The notes beneath the pieces are model-generated. The model saw only the letters and a list, made by a program, of their open reading frames with translations. It ran no database searches and was not told the origin of the DNA. From contig NZ_JBQCZW010000008.1 of the NCBI RefSeq assembly GCF_052089425.1, positions 1 through 64,000 on the forward strand: a DNA stretch of 64,000 bases, in the 5' to 3' direction. This DNA is from Ancrocorticia sp052089425 (lineage in GTDB: Bacteria; Actinomycetota; Actinomycetes; Actinomycetales; Actinomycetaceae). A program made the translations under genes and the position numbers. Positions 33,859-42,500 of the stretch are shown here, in pieces; positions within the stretch are counted from its first letter, which is position 1, and each line of letters begins with the position of its first letter.

Positions 33859-35070
33859 TCAGTATTCCCGCTTGAGGACACGAAGGCGGATGTTTTGTTC
33901 CGATTCGGCAAGCTGCTCCACGGTATTGGGGGGCAAATCCCCGGAAAGATCGGTCACCATGTAACCAATGTCGCCTTCCGTGGCGAGGATCTGCCGGTTG
34001 ATGTTGGCTCCGGCGTTGGCAAACACTTGGTTGACCTGAGCCAGAGCGCCCGGCGTATTGTGGTGGATCCACGAGATGCGGTACAGCGAGTCCAGTGAGG
34101 GGCTAGAGGCGATGTGGGGCAGGTTCACCGAAAGTTCGGTGGCGCCCTTGCGCCAGTAGTCCATGAGCTTGCCCGTGACGAAATAGCCGATCGATTCCTG
34201 AGCCTCCACGGTTGAGCCCCCGATGTGAGGCGTCAAAAACACGTTGGGGAAACTGATGAGGGGCGAATCGAAGGGATCGCCGTTGGCATCGGGTTCCTCT
34301 GGGTACACGTCAATGCCTGCGCCGGAAATTGAACCGTCGGCGAGCTTATCGGAGAGGGCGTTGATATCGACGATTGATCCGCGGGACAGGTTGATGAGGA
34401 TTGCTCCGGGCTTCATCTTGTCCATCTGGTCGCGCCCAAAGAAATTGCGATTGGCCGGCCGGCCATCCACGTGGAGGGACACGATGTCAGAGCTGGCTAG
34501 CAGCTCATCCAAGCTACGCAGCCTGCGGGCGTTGCCAATGGCAAGGCGTTCAGCGATGTCATAGAACAGCACCCGCATGCCCATGGCTTCGGCCAGCACG
34601 GAAAGCTGGGAGCCGATGGAACCGTAGCCCACAATTCCGAGAGTCTTTCCCCGCACCTCGTGCGCGCCAGCGGCCGATTTCTCCCACACGTTGTCGTGGA
34701 GGCTGGCGTTCTTCTCCGGCAGGTGACGTGTAAGGGCAATCGCCTCACAGATCGCGAGCTCCACAACGGAACGAGTATTGGCATACGGCGCGTTGAACAC
34801 GGCAATACCGTGATCATTCGCCGCCTCTAGATCGATCTGGTTGGTCCCGATGCAGTAGGCGCCGATCGCAACGAGATCGGGACATGCCTCGATGACCTCG
34901 CGCGTCACGGCAGTTTTGGATCGCAGCCCAAGCATCTGGACGCCCTGAAGCGCATCGATGAGTTCTTGGCCTTGGAGGGCGTGGTTGATTCGGACGATCT
35001 CATGATCCGCCCGAGCAAACAGATCATCGGCCGAGGCGTGAGGGTTTTCCAACAGAAGTATGCGTGCCAC
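33859..35070 (-). CDS. serA: D-3-phosphoglycerate dehydrogenase
   Basis: It catalyses the first step of serine synthesis, oxidising 3-phosphoglycerate. GIVGYGSIGSQLSVLAEAMG binds NAD, and the catalytic Arg, Glu and His lie in NLSRGSIVD, DVYPEEPD and LTPHIGGST. A C-terminal ACT domain starts near residue 330 with YRISWIHHNTPGALAQVNQVF. The 403-residue build is that of E. coli SerA, shorter than the form with an extra allosteric domain found in mycobacteria. It starts with GTG. Related 2-hydroxyacid dehydrogenases are possible, but the ACT domain favours SerA. Confidence 0.9.
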   Translation of the reverse strand: MARILLLENPHASADDLFARADHEIVRINHALQGQELIDALQGVQMLGLRSKTAVTREVIEACPDLVAIGAYCIGTNQIDLEAANDHGIAVFNAPYANTRSVVELAICEAIALTRHLPEKNASLHDNVWEKSAAGAHEVRGKTLGIVGYGSIGSQLSVLAEAMGMRVLFYDIAERLAIGNARRLRSLDELLASSDIVSLHVDGRPANRNFFGRDQMDKMKPGAILINLSRGSIVDINALSDKLADGSISGAGIDVYPEEPDANGDPFDSPLISFPNVFLTPHIGGSTVEAQESIGYFVTGKLMDYWRKGATELSVNLPHIASSPSLDSLYRISWIHHNTPGALAQVNQVFANAGANINRQILATEGDIGYMVTDLSGDLPPNTVEQLAESEQNIRLRVLKREY

Positions 35071-35141
35071 GGAACAACTGTGCGTGAGTTGCCCGCCAAG
35101 AGCAAACGGGCCCGCATGCTGGGACCTATGTCCGCCTACGA

Positions 35142-37400
35142 TTATTCGGCAGTTTCCATACCCGGTGGCAGGGGAGCGGTGTGAATCACATGAAGTTGGC
35201 GCGTGGGCCGTGTCATGGCTACGTACAAACTTCCGGGGCCTTCCGCGAGAATTTCGTGGGGTTCGAGGACGACGACGACGTCGAATTCCAACCCTTTCGC
35301 TTGATATGCGTCAATGACGTGGATGCGCGCACCCACATCGTGACCGCTCGTATCGAACGTCCACTCGCTCAGCTCGGATGCGGAACTCAGCCTGTCTTTC
35401 AGCGAATCGTGCAGACCCTCGGGTGCGATCACGGCGATGGTTCCGCCGCCCTGCCCGTATTCGCCATCGAGGTAACGTGCCCACGTGGCTACCGCCGCCG
35501 CAGCGGATTCTTCTAGCGTGTCCGGTGTTGATTCCTGAGCCGTGAAGCTCCCGGGAATGTCACGTGCCGGGCGAACGGTGCGAACCGGGAAACCCGCGTT
35601 CATGAGAGTGCGAGAGGCCGCTTCCAGAACGGTGCCGGGCGTGCGGTAGGAGATCGTGAGCTCTTCCTCATGGCTCTGTTCGGCGAGCCTGCCAAGGATT
35701 TCTTTCCATCCGCCATCGGGTGATCCCGCGGGGCGTTGATCAAGATCGCCCACCACGGTGAAGGAGCGCGTGGGGCACCGGCGAATGAGCATCTCCCACT
35801 GCATGGGGGAAAGCTCCTGAGCCTCATCCACCACCACATGGCCGTAGGTCCACGTGCGGTCCATCGTGGCGCGTTCTGCAAGGGTTGCGTGTGAATCAGT
35901 TGTGCTCACGCGTTCGGTGAGCATCTGGGCGTCAACGATGCCTTCTCCAAGGTTCATAGCGTCCATGGTTTGGGCCACATAGGCGGAGAGCTCAGAATTT
36001 CGTGCTTGGGCGGCCTCGCGCTGATTTCGTTCAAAATCGGTGGAGAAGAAGCCTAGGTATTCGGCAAACTCGTCGATAATCGCCACATCGGCCTCCGTCA
36101 GCCCGCTACCTTGTGGACGGTAGATTGCGCGGCGTTCGGCTTCACTGAACTCGGGTGCAACCTCGGCAAGCCGTTCCGGATGAGCGAGGAGCCGTTCAAG
36201 AAGCTGGACGGGGGAGGACGGTAGCCAATGAAGGTTGATCTCGCGCCTAGCGTCCCTGCTTGCCGCCACATCGCTGATAATCCACTGGTTATCGGCCAAC
36301 TCCAGTTCTTTGGCGGCGGCAACCTGACCGGCAAGCACGTCAACGAGCGCCCTCGCGTAGGTGTCCCGAGCCTCGTTGTGTAGCTGTTCGGTCCGTCGCG
36401 CCTTGCGTTGGGCAGCCTCCACATCCTTGGGACGCAAGGTCACCTTTTCCGCATCGATCTGGAAGCTCACGGGCTGCGCCAGTGGCCGCTCCAGCAGCTG
36501 GCTCACCGCTCGCTGGGCGATATCACGCCAGGCCAGCCCAGATTTGACGCGCTTGGCCGCCGCACTCTCATCGGCTGTGGCCGTGATACCGGGCATGAGC
36601 CCACCAATCGTGGTGGCCACAACGTCCGTTTCGCCCAGCGAGGGAAGCACTTGATCGATATAGCGTAGGAACACGGGCGATGGGCCGATCACCAAGACGC
36701 CGGAGCGTGAAAGCCGCTCCCGCTGCGCATACAACAGGTAGGCCGCCCGGTGCAGCGCAACGGCAGTCTTACCAGTTCCAGGGCCTCCCTGAACCACCAA
36801 TACTCCACGCGAATCTGCGCGAATGACGCGGTCTTGTTCAGCTTGGATCGTTGCCACGATATCGGTCATCTTGCCGTCACGTGCCTGGCTCATGGCGCTC
36901 ATCAGGGCGCCTTCACCGGTCAGTTCCAGATCCGAATCGGAGGCAGAATCTGAACGGAGCAGTTCATCTTCGATGCCCGTGACTTCGCGCAGCCGCGTTT
37001 GAATATGCCTGCGCCGCACTACGTTGCCAGGATGGGCGGCCGTGGCCTGATAGAACGGTTCGGCCTGAGGCGCGCGCCAATCCAAGAGGATGATCTCTTG
37101 AGCCTCATCGCGCAATCCGATCCGCCCGATGTGTTCGAGAGATCCGTCGTGAAAATCAAGGCGCCCCATGACCAGCCTGTTCTCGACGTTACGGATTCGC
37201 AGAAGGTTATCTTCGTAATGCGTGGCGAACGAATCGCGTTCGCTGCGTGCGCCGGGGCTCTCGAGTCCACTTTGAGCCCGAACATCCGCCAAGCGCTTCT
37301 CATAGCTCAACCGTTGACGGTCCAACGCCGTGTAGGACTCATCAACATGGTGCTGTTCGTGGGCTATCGCGCGCTCGCGGGGGGTTAGTTCATCCGACAA
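35142..37400 (-). CDS. HelD-like superfamily 1 helicase/ATPase
   Basis: HelD proteins bind RNA polymerase, use ATP and release it from stalled complexes; in some actinobacteria they affect rifampicin tolerance. A charged coiled-coil N-terminus of about 90 residues precedes Walker A VQGGPGTGKTAVALHRAAYLL near residue 203. Later motifs include VVDEAQELSPMQWEML, VGDLDQRP, SYRTPGTVLEAASRTL and DAYQAKGLEFDVVVV. The frame is open to 37508, but the first residues there look non-coding. TTG at 37400 has AGAGGA eight bases ahead and ATG at 37427 is an alternative. UvrD-type repair helicases are related. Confidence 0.82.
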   Translation of the reverse strand: MSDELTPRERAIAHEQHHVDESYTALDRQRLSYEKRLADVRAQSGLESPGARSERDSFATHYEDNLLRIRNVENRLVMGRLDFHDGSLEHIGRIGLRDEAQEIILLDWRAPQAEPFYQATAAHPGNVVRRRHIQTRLREVTGIEDELLRSDSASDSDLELTGEGALMSAMSQARDGKMTDIVATIQAEQDRVIRADSRGVLVVQGGPGTGKTAVALHRAAYLLYAQRERLSRSGVLVIGPSPVFLRYIDQVLPSLGETDVVATTIGGLMPGITATADESAAAKRVKSGLAWRDIAQRAVSQLLERPLAQPVSFQIDAEKVTLRPKDVEAAQRKARRTEQLHNEARDTYARALVDVLAGQVAAAKELELADNQWIISDVAASRDARREINLHWLPSSPVQLLERLLAHPERLAEVAPEFSEAERRAIYRPQGSGLTEADVAIIDEFAEYLGFFSTDFERNQREAAQARNSELSAYVAQTMDAMNLGEGIVDAQMLTERVSTTDSHATLAERATMDRTWTYGHVVVDEAQELSPMQWEMLIRRCPTRSFTVVGDLDQRPAGSPDGGWKEILGRLAEQSHEEELTISYRTPGTVLEAASRTLMNAGFPVRTVRPARDIPGSFTAQESTPDTLEESAAAAVATWARYLDGEYGQGGGTIAVIAPEGLHDSLKDRLSSASELSEWTFDTSGHDVGARIHVIDAYQAKGLEFDVVVVLEPHEILAEGPGSLYVAMTRPTRQLHVIHTAPLPPGMETAE

Positions 37401-37623
37401 GAGGAGTCCTCTCCAAGTCCGTGGCATAAGCCTGATCGACGCGTTGACGGCTAAAGCCGGTTGTCCATTGTTCACTCTTTTCGCTGAGCATTCAATTACT
37501 CCACTCACATTCTGGAATTTCGCCTATGGCGCGATGAGGGAATGCAACCGGGACGATACCTGTTATGACCGTGTAGGAGCAGTTCGATGTGCATGAGACA
37601 ATGAAGGCTGAAAGGAGTTGGGC

Positions 37624-38898
37624 ATGGGTAACTACATCTCGTTTCCTGACGGTGTACCGGAGCACAGCATCACGAAGTTGGTGCTCAATCTGGTTGATCC
37701 GGCCACTGACGCTGGGTCGATAGCCCGTCTGGTAGCCAGTTCTCTCGGCACCCTTGAGGCCGGGACCGCAGCGAACATTGATTCCGATCCGCTGATTGAT
37801 TACCGCGCGCAGCGGCCGTGGGTGAACTATCAAAATGGCCACTTGGCGGGGATGTGGCGTGAAGGCATGACGCTGTCCGCTGTCAAGGATGTGGAAGGGA
37901 CAGAGTTCTTGCGCCTGCACGGGGCGGAACCGGATTTTCACTGGGATTCACTCGTGGCCGACATGCTCGATATTGTTGAGCGATTTGGCGTTCAGTCCAT
38001 CTATTCCTTTACGGCCATCGGCGCCCCCGTTCCACACACGCGTCCGGCAGATATGATCGTTCGTTCAACAGAGCCAGATGCCAGCCCGGATACGCTGGAG
38101 GCAGATTTCTGGTATCAGGCGTCCTTTGCCGATTATTTGGAGTATCACGCCTCGCGGTTGGACATTCCGATGACCAACGTTGCGGTGCGCGTGCCCGTGT
38201 ATCTGGCTAGCCACCATTACTCTGCGGGAGCCGTGGGCACACTTTCCATGATCGGCCAGATTTCAGGGCTCCGTTTCCCCGTTGGCGATCTCCAGCACGA
38301 TGTGGCACGCCAGAATGAGCACATCACCGAACTGTGTGAAGAGAACCAAGAACTAGGCCAGATCATCACAGCCTTTGAGAAGGAATACGATGAGAAGGGC
38401 GTGACTCCGGGCTTCGTGACGGCCCCGGACATGGACATCACGGTGCCTTCCGTTGACGAAATAGGCCGAGCAGCCGAACAATTCCTCGCTCAGGTTGATT
38501 CCGCCAACGAGCGTCCGCATATGGACAACCAGTTTGATCCTCAGGGGCTCGCTCGAAGGATCGATGAGATCCGCCGTGCCCGATCTTGGCGCGCCGATAA
38601 CGGCGAAACGCACAGGAGTACGTGGGATCAGTTGGGCGGAAACGGCGCGCCTAGCCAAAGAGAACAGCGCGACGCAGAAGATTCCCCCTCATCGCATTCA
38701 GAAGGTGAAGGACCGTCAGAAGTCAATCACGCTAGCTCACCGGCTCAGGCCGATCACTCAGATGACCAGCCGATTCCCGATGGTCCTGAGAACGGGCCTA
38801 CAGAGGAATCCGCTGGCTCCGCACAAGAGCCGGAATCTGATGACCCATCGGGAGGCCCGCGGTGGGGGCGTCACTCATGGGGATTCGGGAAAGAGTAG
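37624..38898 (+). CDS. PAC2 family protein
   Basis: A member of the PAC2 (proteasome assembly chaperone 2-like) family, widespread in actinobacteria and of uncertain function. The fold covers about residues 1-290: YRAQRPWVNYQNG, LHGAEPDFHWDSL, VQSIYSFTAIGAPVPHTRP and VAVRVPVYLASHHYSAGAVGTLSMIG. The last 110 or so residues are Ser/Glu/Pro-rich and probably disordered, ending WGRHSWGFGKE. The ATG at 37624 has AAGGAG ahead. It diverges from the helD-like gene. It converges with the spermidine-synthase-like gene. Confidence 0.83.
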   Translation: MGNYISFPDGVPEHSITKLVLNLVDPATDAGSIARLVASSLGTLEAGTAANIDSDPLIDYRAQRPWVNYQNGHLAGMWREGMTLSAVKDVEGTEFLRLHGAEPDFHWDSLVADMLDIVERFGVQSIYSFTAIGAPVPHTRPADMIVRSTEPDASPDTLEADFWYQASFADYLEYHASRLDIPMTNVAVRVPVYLASHHYSAGAVGTLSMIGQISGLRFPVGDLQHDVARQNEHITELCEENQELGQIITAFEKEYDEKGVTPGFVTAPDMDITVPSVDEIGRAAEQFLAQVDSANERPHMDNQFDPQGLARRIDEIRRARSWRADNGETHRSTWDQLGGNGAPSQREQRDAEDSPSSHSEGEGPSEVNHASSPAQADHSDDQPIPDGPENGPTEESAGSAQEPESDDPSGGPRWGRHSWGFGKE

Positions 38899-38908
38899 CT
38901 GCGGCAAG

Positions 38909-39805
38909 CTAGCCCTGCACGGATGATGACCAGAGGATACCTGGCTGGAGTTCGTCGTCGTTAAAAACCTTCGATCCGGAGGCTTTCCGAAGCAAACTCG
39001 GGGTGTCCAAAACGCTTGCGGGCAGGGACAGCCTCCGGACCCGTTTGGAAATCTCGCCCAACGGAAACTCGTGATCTGAAGCCGCAATCACGATGTTGCC
39101 AAATCGGCGTCCTTTTAAAATGGACGGGTCCACGATTGCCATGATGTGGGGGAAATGTTCGGCAACGGTGGCGATCTCCTCTCCCAAGCGCGTAAAGCCC
39201 GTGGAAGCGATGGAATTCATGATGTACAGCCCGCCGGGGGAAAGCACCTCGTGAGCACGTTTGACACACTCAGACGTCCGTAGCTGGAGGGGGACCTCGC
39301 GAACGCGGAACGCATCGCGGATCACCACGTCCCAGCGCGCCTTGGTGGTGTCAAGGGCATGGCGTGCCTCATCGTTGCGAATGCGTAGGCGAGGCGCTGG
39401 TGGTAGATCAAACCACTCGCGCACGTCTCTTGCCAGCTGACGGTCCAATTCGATCGCCAACTGCTTCGAACCGGGATGGCCCGCGTCCATCGCACGAGCC
39501 AGAGCGCACCCGGCCCCGCCCAGATGAAGGGCACGTAGCGGAACTGTATCGCCAAGCGTTGCACCGATGATCAAATCGATGTGCTGCATGTATTCGAACT
39601 CAAGGTAGCGCGGATCGTCCAGATCCAGCGCCGAAGATTCGGCGCCGTCAAGATACAGCGTGATGAGGCTTGGCCGGTAGGGGCTTTGCCCGATCTCCGC
39701 GATAGAAAAATCAGTGGAAACCGGTTCGGAAGGGAGCCGATCGAGCGGGTTTTCTCCTCGCGTCCGGTCGGGCTGCTTCTGCCGTGTATTCTTCGAGCGA
39801 GTCAC
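38909..39805 (-). CDS. Spermidine synthase-like methyltransferase-fold protein
   Basis: The protein has the spermidine synthase Rossmann core: ALHLGGAGCALARAM (nucleotide loop), AIELDRQLARDVREWF (acidic end of strand 2), VVIRDAFR and LSPGGLYIMNSI. The usual gatekeeper aspartate of polyamine synthases is not evident: the expected D-(A/S)-x-D reads RDAFRVRE. The N-terminal domain is short. It may therefore act on another substrate. At 298 residues it is soluble, with no membrane part. GTG follows a TAGGGT box by six bases, so it is leaderless. It is divergent from dinB. Confidence 0.75.
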   Translation of the reverse strand: MTRSKNTRQKQPDRTRGENPLDRLPSEPVSTDFSIAEIGQSPYRPSLITLYLDGAESSALDLDDPRYLEFEYMQHIDLIIGATLGDTVPLRALHLGGAGCALARAMDAGHPGSKQLAIELDRQLARDVREWFDLPPAPRLRIRNDEARHALDTTKARWDVVIRDAFRVREVPLQLRTSECVKRAHEVLSPGGLYIMNSIASTGFTRLGEEIATVAEHFPHIMAIVDPSILKGRRFGNIVIAASDHEFPLGEISKRVRRLSLPASVLDTPSLLRKASGSKVFNDDELQPGILWSSSVQG

Positions 39806-39811
39806 AGCCTC

Positions 39812-39817
39812 ACCCTA
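39812..39817 (-). promoter_or_regulatory. -10 box TAGGGT of spermidine-synthase-like gene
   Basis: On the minus strand TAGGGT ends six bases before the GTG start. A plus-strand TAGGCT for dinB lies 15 bp away at 39833-39838, so the two promoters are back to back. Confidence 0.5.
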
Positions 39818-39832
39818 TCAACTTTGGTGGCG

Positions 39833-39838
39833 TAGGCT
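39833..39838 (+). promoter_or_regulatory. -10 box TAGGCT of dinB
   Basis: TAGGCT lies 16 bases before the dinB ATG, with GGGAGGA between, giving a short leader. No LexA box is near it. Confidence 0.45.
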
Positions 39839-39854
39839 GAGTGAGGGAGGAATC

Positions 39855-41147
39855 ATGTCACGTGCACCGCGGGCCAGCTGGGCCCGGCGCAACTGGGGGA
39901 CCGACGATTCGAACACCCCCATTCTTCACGTGGATATGGACGCCTTCTTCGTGTCCGTTGAACTCTTGGATCGCCCAGAATTAGCTGGCCAGCCGGTGGC
40001 TGTTGGGGGTGCCGAACGCGGTGTTGTGTCCGCCGCTTCCTACGAGGCCCGCACGTACGGAGTGAATTCTGCGATGCCGGTGGGGCAAGCCAAGCGGCTG
40101 TGCCCGCAGCTTCTCATGCTCCCGCCCAACGGGGAACGGTATCGTGAGGTGTCGCGGGCCGTCATGAGTATTCTTGACGATTACACGCCCTTGCGCGAAC
40201 AAGTTTCCGTGGATGAAGCGTTCTTGGACGTGTCAGGCGCGCGGCGCATTTTTGGCAGTCCCGTTCGCATCGCTCAATCCATGCGCGAACGAATTCGCAG
40301 TGAGCAGGGAGTTCCGGCCTCAGTGGGCATTGCTGCCACCAAGCACGTGGCAAAGATCGCCTCAGCCCATGCAAAGCCGGATGGGCTGCTGCTCATCCCA
40401 CAAGAGGCGACCCTCCCATTTCTCCACACACTCCCCGTGGGTTCACTGTGGGGTGTGGGAGAGCGTACCCGGGAGCGGCTCGATAAACAGGGCGTTGAAC
40501 GTGTGGGCGATCTGGCCGCGCTTGGCGAACATCGGCTGACGAAGCTCCTTGGGGACGCGCAGGGCAAACACCTGTATGCGCTCGCGATGGGAGTGGACCC
40601 GCGCCCCGTCACGCCCAGTCACGCAGAGAAATCCATTGGCAAAGAGGTCACTCTCTTTGAACGCGTGAGCGAGAGAAGCCAGATCGAGGCAATCTTGCTG
40701 GATCAGGCCCACGCCACGGCCCGCCGGTTGCGCGAACGTGAGCTCCTAGCCCGCTCGGTTGCTATCAAAGTGAGATTTGGCGATTTCACAACGATCAGCC
40801 GCTCGAAGGCGCTGGCAAGCCCAAGCAACGTGGCTCAAGATATCTATCTTGCCGCCAAGCGGCTCCTCGAAGGAGTGAATATCCCGGCTGACGGATTAAG
40901 GCTCATCGGGCTGCGCGCGGAACAGATGGTGCGCGTGGGCGAAGGGATCCAGACAGCGTGGGATGATGACCCACGGCGCCTGAAGGCCGAGGGAGTGATG
41001 GACCTTGTTGGCCAAAAGTTCGGGCACGGGGCCATCGCTCCAGCTAGCCTTTTGACGCACGAAGGTTCGGGAAGTCATGCCGAGAATGCTACCGAGCATC
41101 CTCACGGCGCCCAGCGAACAGATGAAGGCCGAGAGCATAAACAATGA
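39855..41147 (+). CDS. dinB: DNA polymerase IV (Y family)
   Basis: An error-prone polymerase that copies past damaged bases. The catalytic acids are in LHVDMDAFFVSVELLDRP and VSVDEAFLDVSG, with VSAASYEARTYGVNSAM as the steric region. The thumb helix-hairpin-helix includes PVGSLWGVGERTRERL, and the little-finger domain follows from about residue 245. The ATG at 39855 has GGGAGGA ahead; an earlier in-frame ATG at 39714 lies inside the divergent gene. At 430 residues it is slightly long at the C-terminus. No SOS box is seen in front. Confidence 0.93.
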   Translation: MSRAPRASWARRNWGTDDSNTPILHVDMDAFFVSVELLDRPELAGQPVAVGGAERGVVSAASYEARTYGVNSAMPVGQAKRLCPQLLMLPPNGERYREVSRAVMSILDDYTPLREQVSVDEAFLDVSGARRIFGSPVRIAQSMRERIRSEQGVPASVGIAATKHVAKIASAHAKPDGLLLIPQEATLPFLHTLPVGSLWGVGERTRERLDKQGVERVGDLAALGEHRLTKLLGDAQGKHLYALAMGVDPRPVTPSHAEKSIGKEVTLFERVSERSQIEAILLDQAHATARRLRERELLARSVAIKVRFGDFTTISRSKALASPSNVAQDIYLAAKRLLEGVNIPADGLRLIGLRAEQMVRVGEGIQTAWDDDPRRLKAEGVMDLVGQKFGHGAIAPASLLTHEGSGSHAENATEHPHGAQRTDEGREHKQ

Positions 41148-41178
41148 CACCAAGTTTCTCGCGTTGGCGGTGACGCGA

Positions 41179-41184
41179 TAGGAT
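41179..41184 (+). promoter_or_regulatory. -10 box TAGGAT of DUF3040 gene
   Basis: TAGGAT lies about 30 bases before the ATG, with GAGGAGA as ribosome site. Confidence 0.4.
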
Positions 41185-41213
41185 GGTGTGACACCAACCG
41201 ATGAGGAGACAAG

Positions 41214-41603
41214 ATGGCTCTTTCGGACTACGAGCGCAAGATGCTCGAGGAGCTTGAGGCCCAGCTGGCTGACGAGGATCCCAAGTTTGCGGATACCTTG
41301 AAACCAGAGCCGCCCGAGCCCTCTACCCCCATGCGCCTATCCATCCGTCACCTCGTTCTCGGGCTGCTCGTTGCCGTTGTGGGCATCGCAGTCTTGGTTG
41401 TTGGTATCGCCTTTGAAATCGTTATTGTTGGCGTGGCTGGCGTTGTCATCATGTTTGGTGGCTTCTGGTACATCACCGAGGGTTTCCAGCCCGGCCCTGT
41501 GAGTTCAAGCCATCAGGGGAAGAAACCCCGCCCAAGCAGCGATGGGGGATTCATGTCCCGTCAGGCGGATCAATGGCAGAAACGGCGCGGCGGTAACCGT
41601 TAA
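41214..41603 (+). CDS. DUF3040 family membrane protein
   Basis: A 129-residue actinobacterial protein of unknown function that typically lies just before mraZ. The N-terminus MALSDYERKMLEELEAQLADEDPKF (in part) is the family hallmark: a soluble acidic helix. Two membrane segments follow, at about residues 45-65 and 68-88. A basic Gly/Lys-rich tail ends RRGGNR. It is followed 25 bp later by a strong terminator. Confidence 0.88.
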   Translation: MALSDYERKMLEELEAQLADEDPKFADTLKPEPPEPSTPMRLSIRHLVLGLLVAVVGIAVLVVGIAFEIVIVGVAGVVIMFGGFWYITEGFQPGPVSSSHQGKKPRPSSDGGFMSRQADQWQKRRGGNR

Positions 41604-41628
41604 ACCTGCCGCACACTAGTTGTACTTA

Positions 41629-41658
41629 GGGAGTCACCTTCGGGTGGCTCCCTTTTTT
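41629..41658 (+). terminator. Rho-independent terminator with UUCG tetraloop
   Basis: GGGAGTCACC (41629-41638) and GGTGGCTCCC (41643-41652) form a 10-bp stem with one T-G pair, closed by a C(TTCG)G loop and followed by six T. It ends the DUF3040 transcript and insulates the dcw cluster. Confidence 0.92.
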
Positions 41659-41721
41659 GGGTCTAGGTCCTCCACTTCCCTCCACAACGGCTGCCTGGGA
41701 CCTCCCGCCGGCTGGGCTGCT

Positions 41722-41736
41722 CGCGAAAATTTCGCG
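41722..41736. promoter_or_regulatory. Inverted repeat CGCGAAA-A-TTTCGCG
   Basis: A 7-bp perfect inverted repeat around a single A, about 225 bp before mraZ. It is a possible regulator site of unknown partner. Confidence 0.35.
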
Positions 41737-41905
41737 TATTTGCTCAGTTTTCGGCGGTATCTGTCCTGGTGCGCTGAGGTGGGGAAGTCGTGTGTAGAAC
41801 CGCCGCACTTGGCTGGGCTGGAGTGATACTCGGCGTGCCCTCCACCTCCTTTTTGTTGAGATTCCTGTGTTTTTCCTATGAGTACTAGCCAAGAGACTCT
41901 TGCCT

Positions 41906-41931
41906 GTGGTGCAATGTGGAGTAAAGTGGAG
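41906..41931 (+). promoter_or_regulatory. MraZ box: three GTGGWG direct repeats
   Basis: GTGGTG (41906), GTGGAG (41916) and GTGGAG (41926) repeat at exactly 10-bp steps. MraZ of E. coli binds TGGGN repeats separated by 5 nt, which is the same spacing. MraZ binding here would give feedback on the dcw operon. Confidence 0.7.
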
Positions 41932-41959
41932 GAAATGACATTGCAGGAGGGGGTGAATC

Positions 41960-42391
41960 GTGTTTCTTGGAACATACGAGCCGCGGCTTGATGACAAGGG
42001 GCGCCTCATTCTTCCTGCAAAGTATCGTGACCAGCTCCAAGGCGGGCTGGTCATGACCCGTGGGCAGGAGCACTGTCTGTACGTGTTCCCCTACTCGGAG
42101 TTCGAAACCATGCAAGAACAGCTGCGCCAAGCGCCGCTGGCCTCGAAGGAAGCTCGATCGTACCTACGCGTGTTCCTTTCGGGAGCCGTTGATGAGATAC
42201 CCGATAAGCAAGGAAGGATCACGATCCCGGCCAATCTGCGAACGTATGCCGGGCTGCAACGCGAACTTTCGGTGATTGGCACCGGCAATCGCATTGAGAT
42301 TTGGGACCAAGCCGCTTGGACCCAGTATTTGGACGATCAGGAATCGGCATTTGCCGATCGTGAGGACGAAGTTATTCCGGGGCTCTTCTAG
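41960..42391 (+). CDS. mraZ: Transcriptional regulator MraZ
   Basis: A ring-forming DNA-binding protein that controls the dcw cluster it heads. Two SpoVT/AbrB-like halves are visible: FLGTYEPRLDDKGRLILPAKYRD at the N-terminus (in part), and SGAVDEIPDKQGRITIPANLR near residue 80, each with the D-x-x-GR pattern. The product is 143 residues. The GTG start has AGGAGGGGG ahead. The GTGG repeats lie 30-55 bp upstream. Confidence 0.95.
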   Translation: MFLGTYEPRLDDKGRLILPAKYRDQLQGGLVMTRGQEHCLYVFPYSEFETMQEQLRQAPLASKEARSYLRVFLSGAVDEIPDKQGRITIPANLRTYAGLQRELSVIGTGNRIEIWDQAAWTQYLDDQESAFADREDEVIPGLF

Positions 42392-42500
42392 CCCTGAGCG
42401 GTGGTCTCTCTTGCCAATCTGAGGCAATTCCCTAGCCTCAGAGGGGCAGGAGCGGCCCACTTTTCAGGGAAAGGACACCTGGGTGGGAAGGGAGAGCGGG

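Larger units (their letters stand above)
41604..41959. other. 356-bp regulatory gap before mraZ
   Basis: No gene is seen. From left to right it holds a UUCG-loop terminator (41629-41658), two CTCCAC repeats 10 bp apart (41670-41685), an inverted repeat CGCGAAA-A-TTTCGCG (41722-41736), a single CTCCAC (41840-41845), a possible promoter TTGAGA (41856) with TATGAG (41878), and three GTGGWG repeats (41906-41931) before the mraZ ribosome site. This is the control region of the dcw cluster. Confidence 0.65.

Noticed and set aside
39899..39920. LexA box inside dinB (CGAAC near 39910)
   Set aside because: Only one arm matches, and it lies inside the coding region after the start codon.
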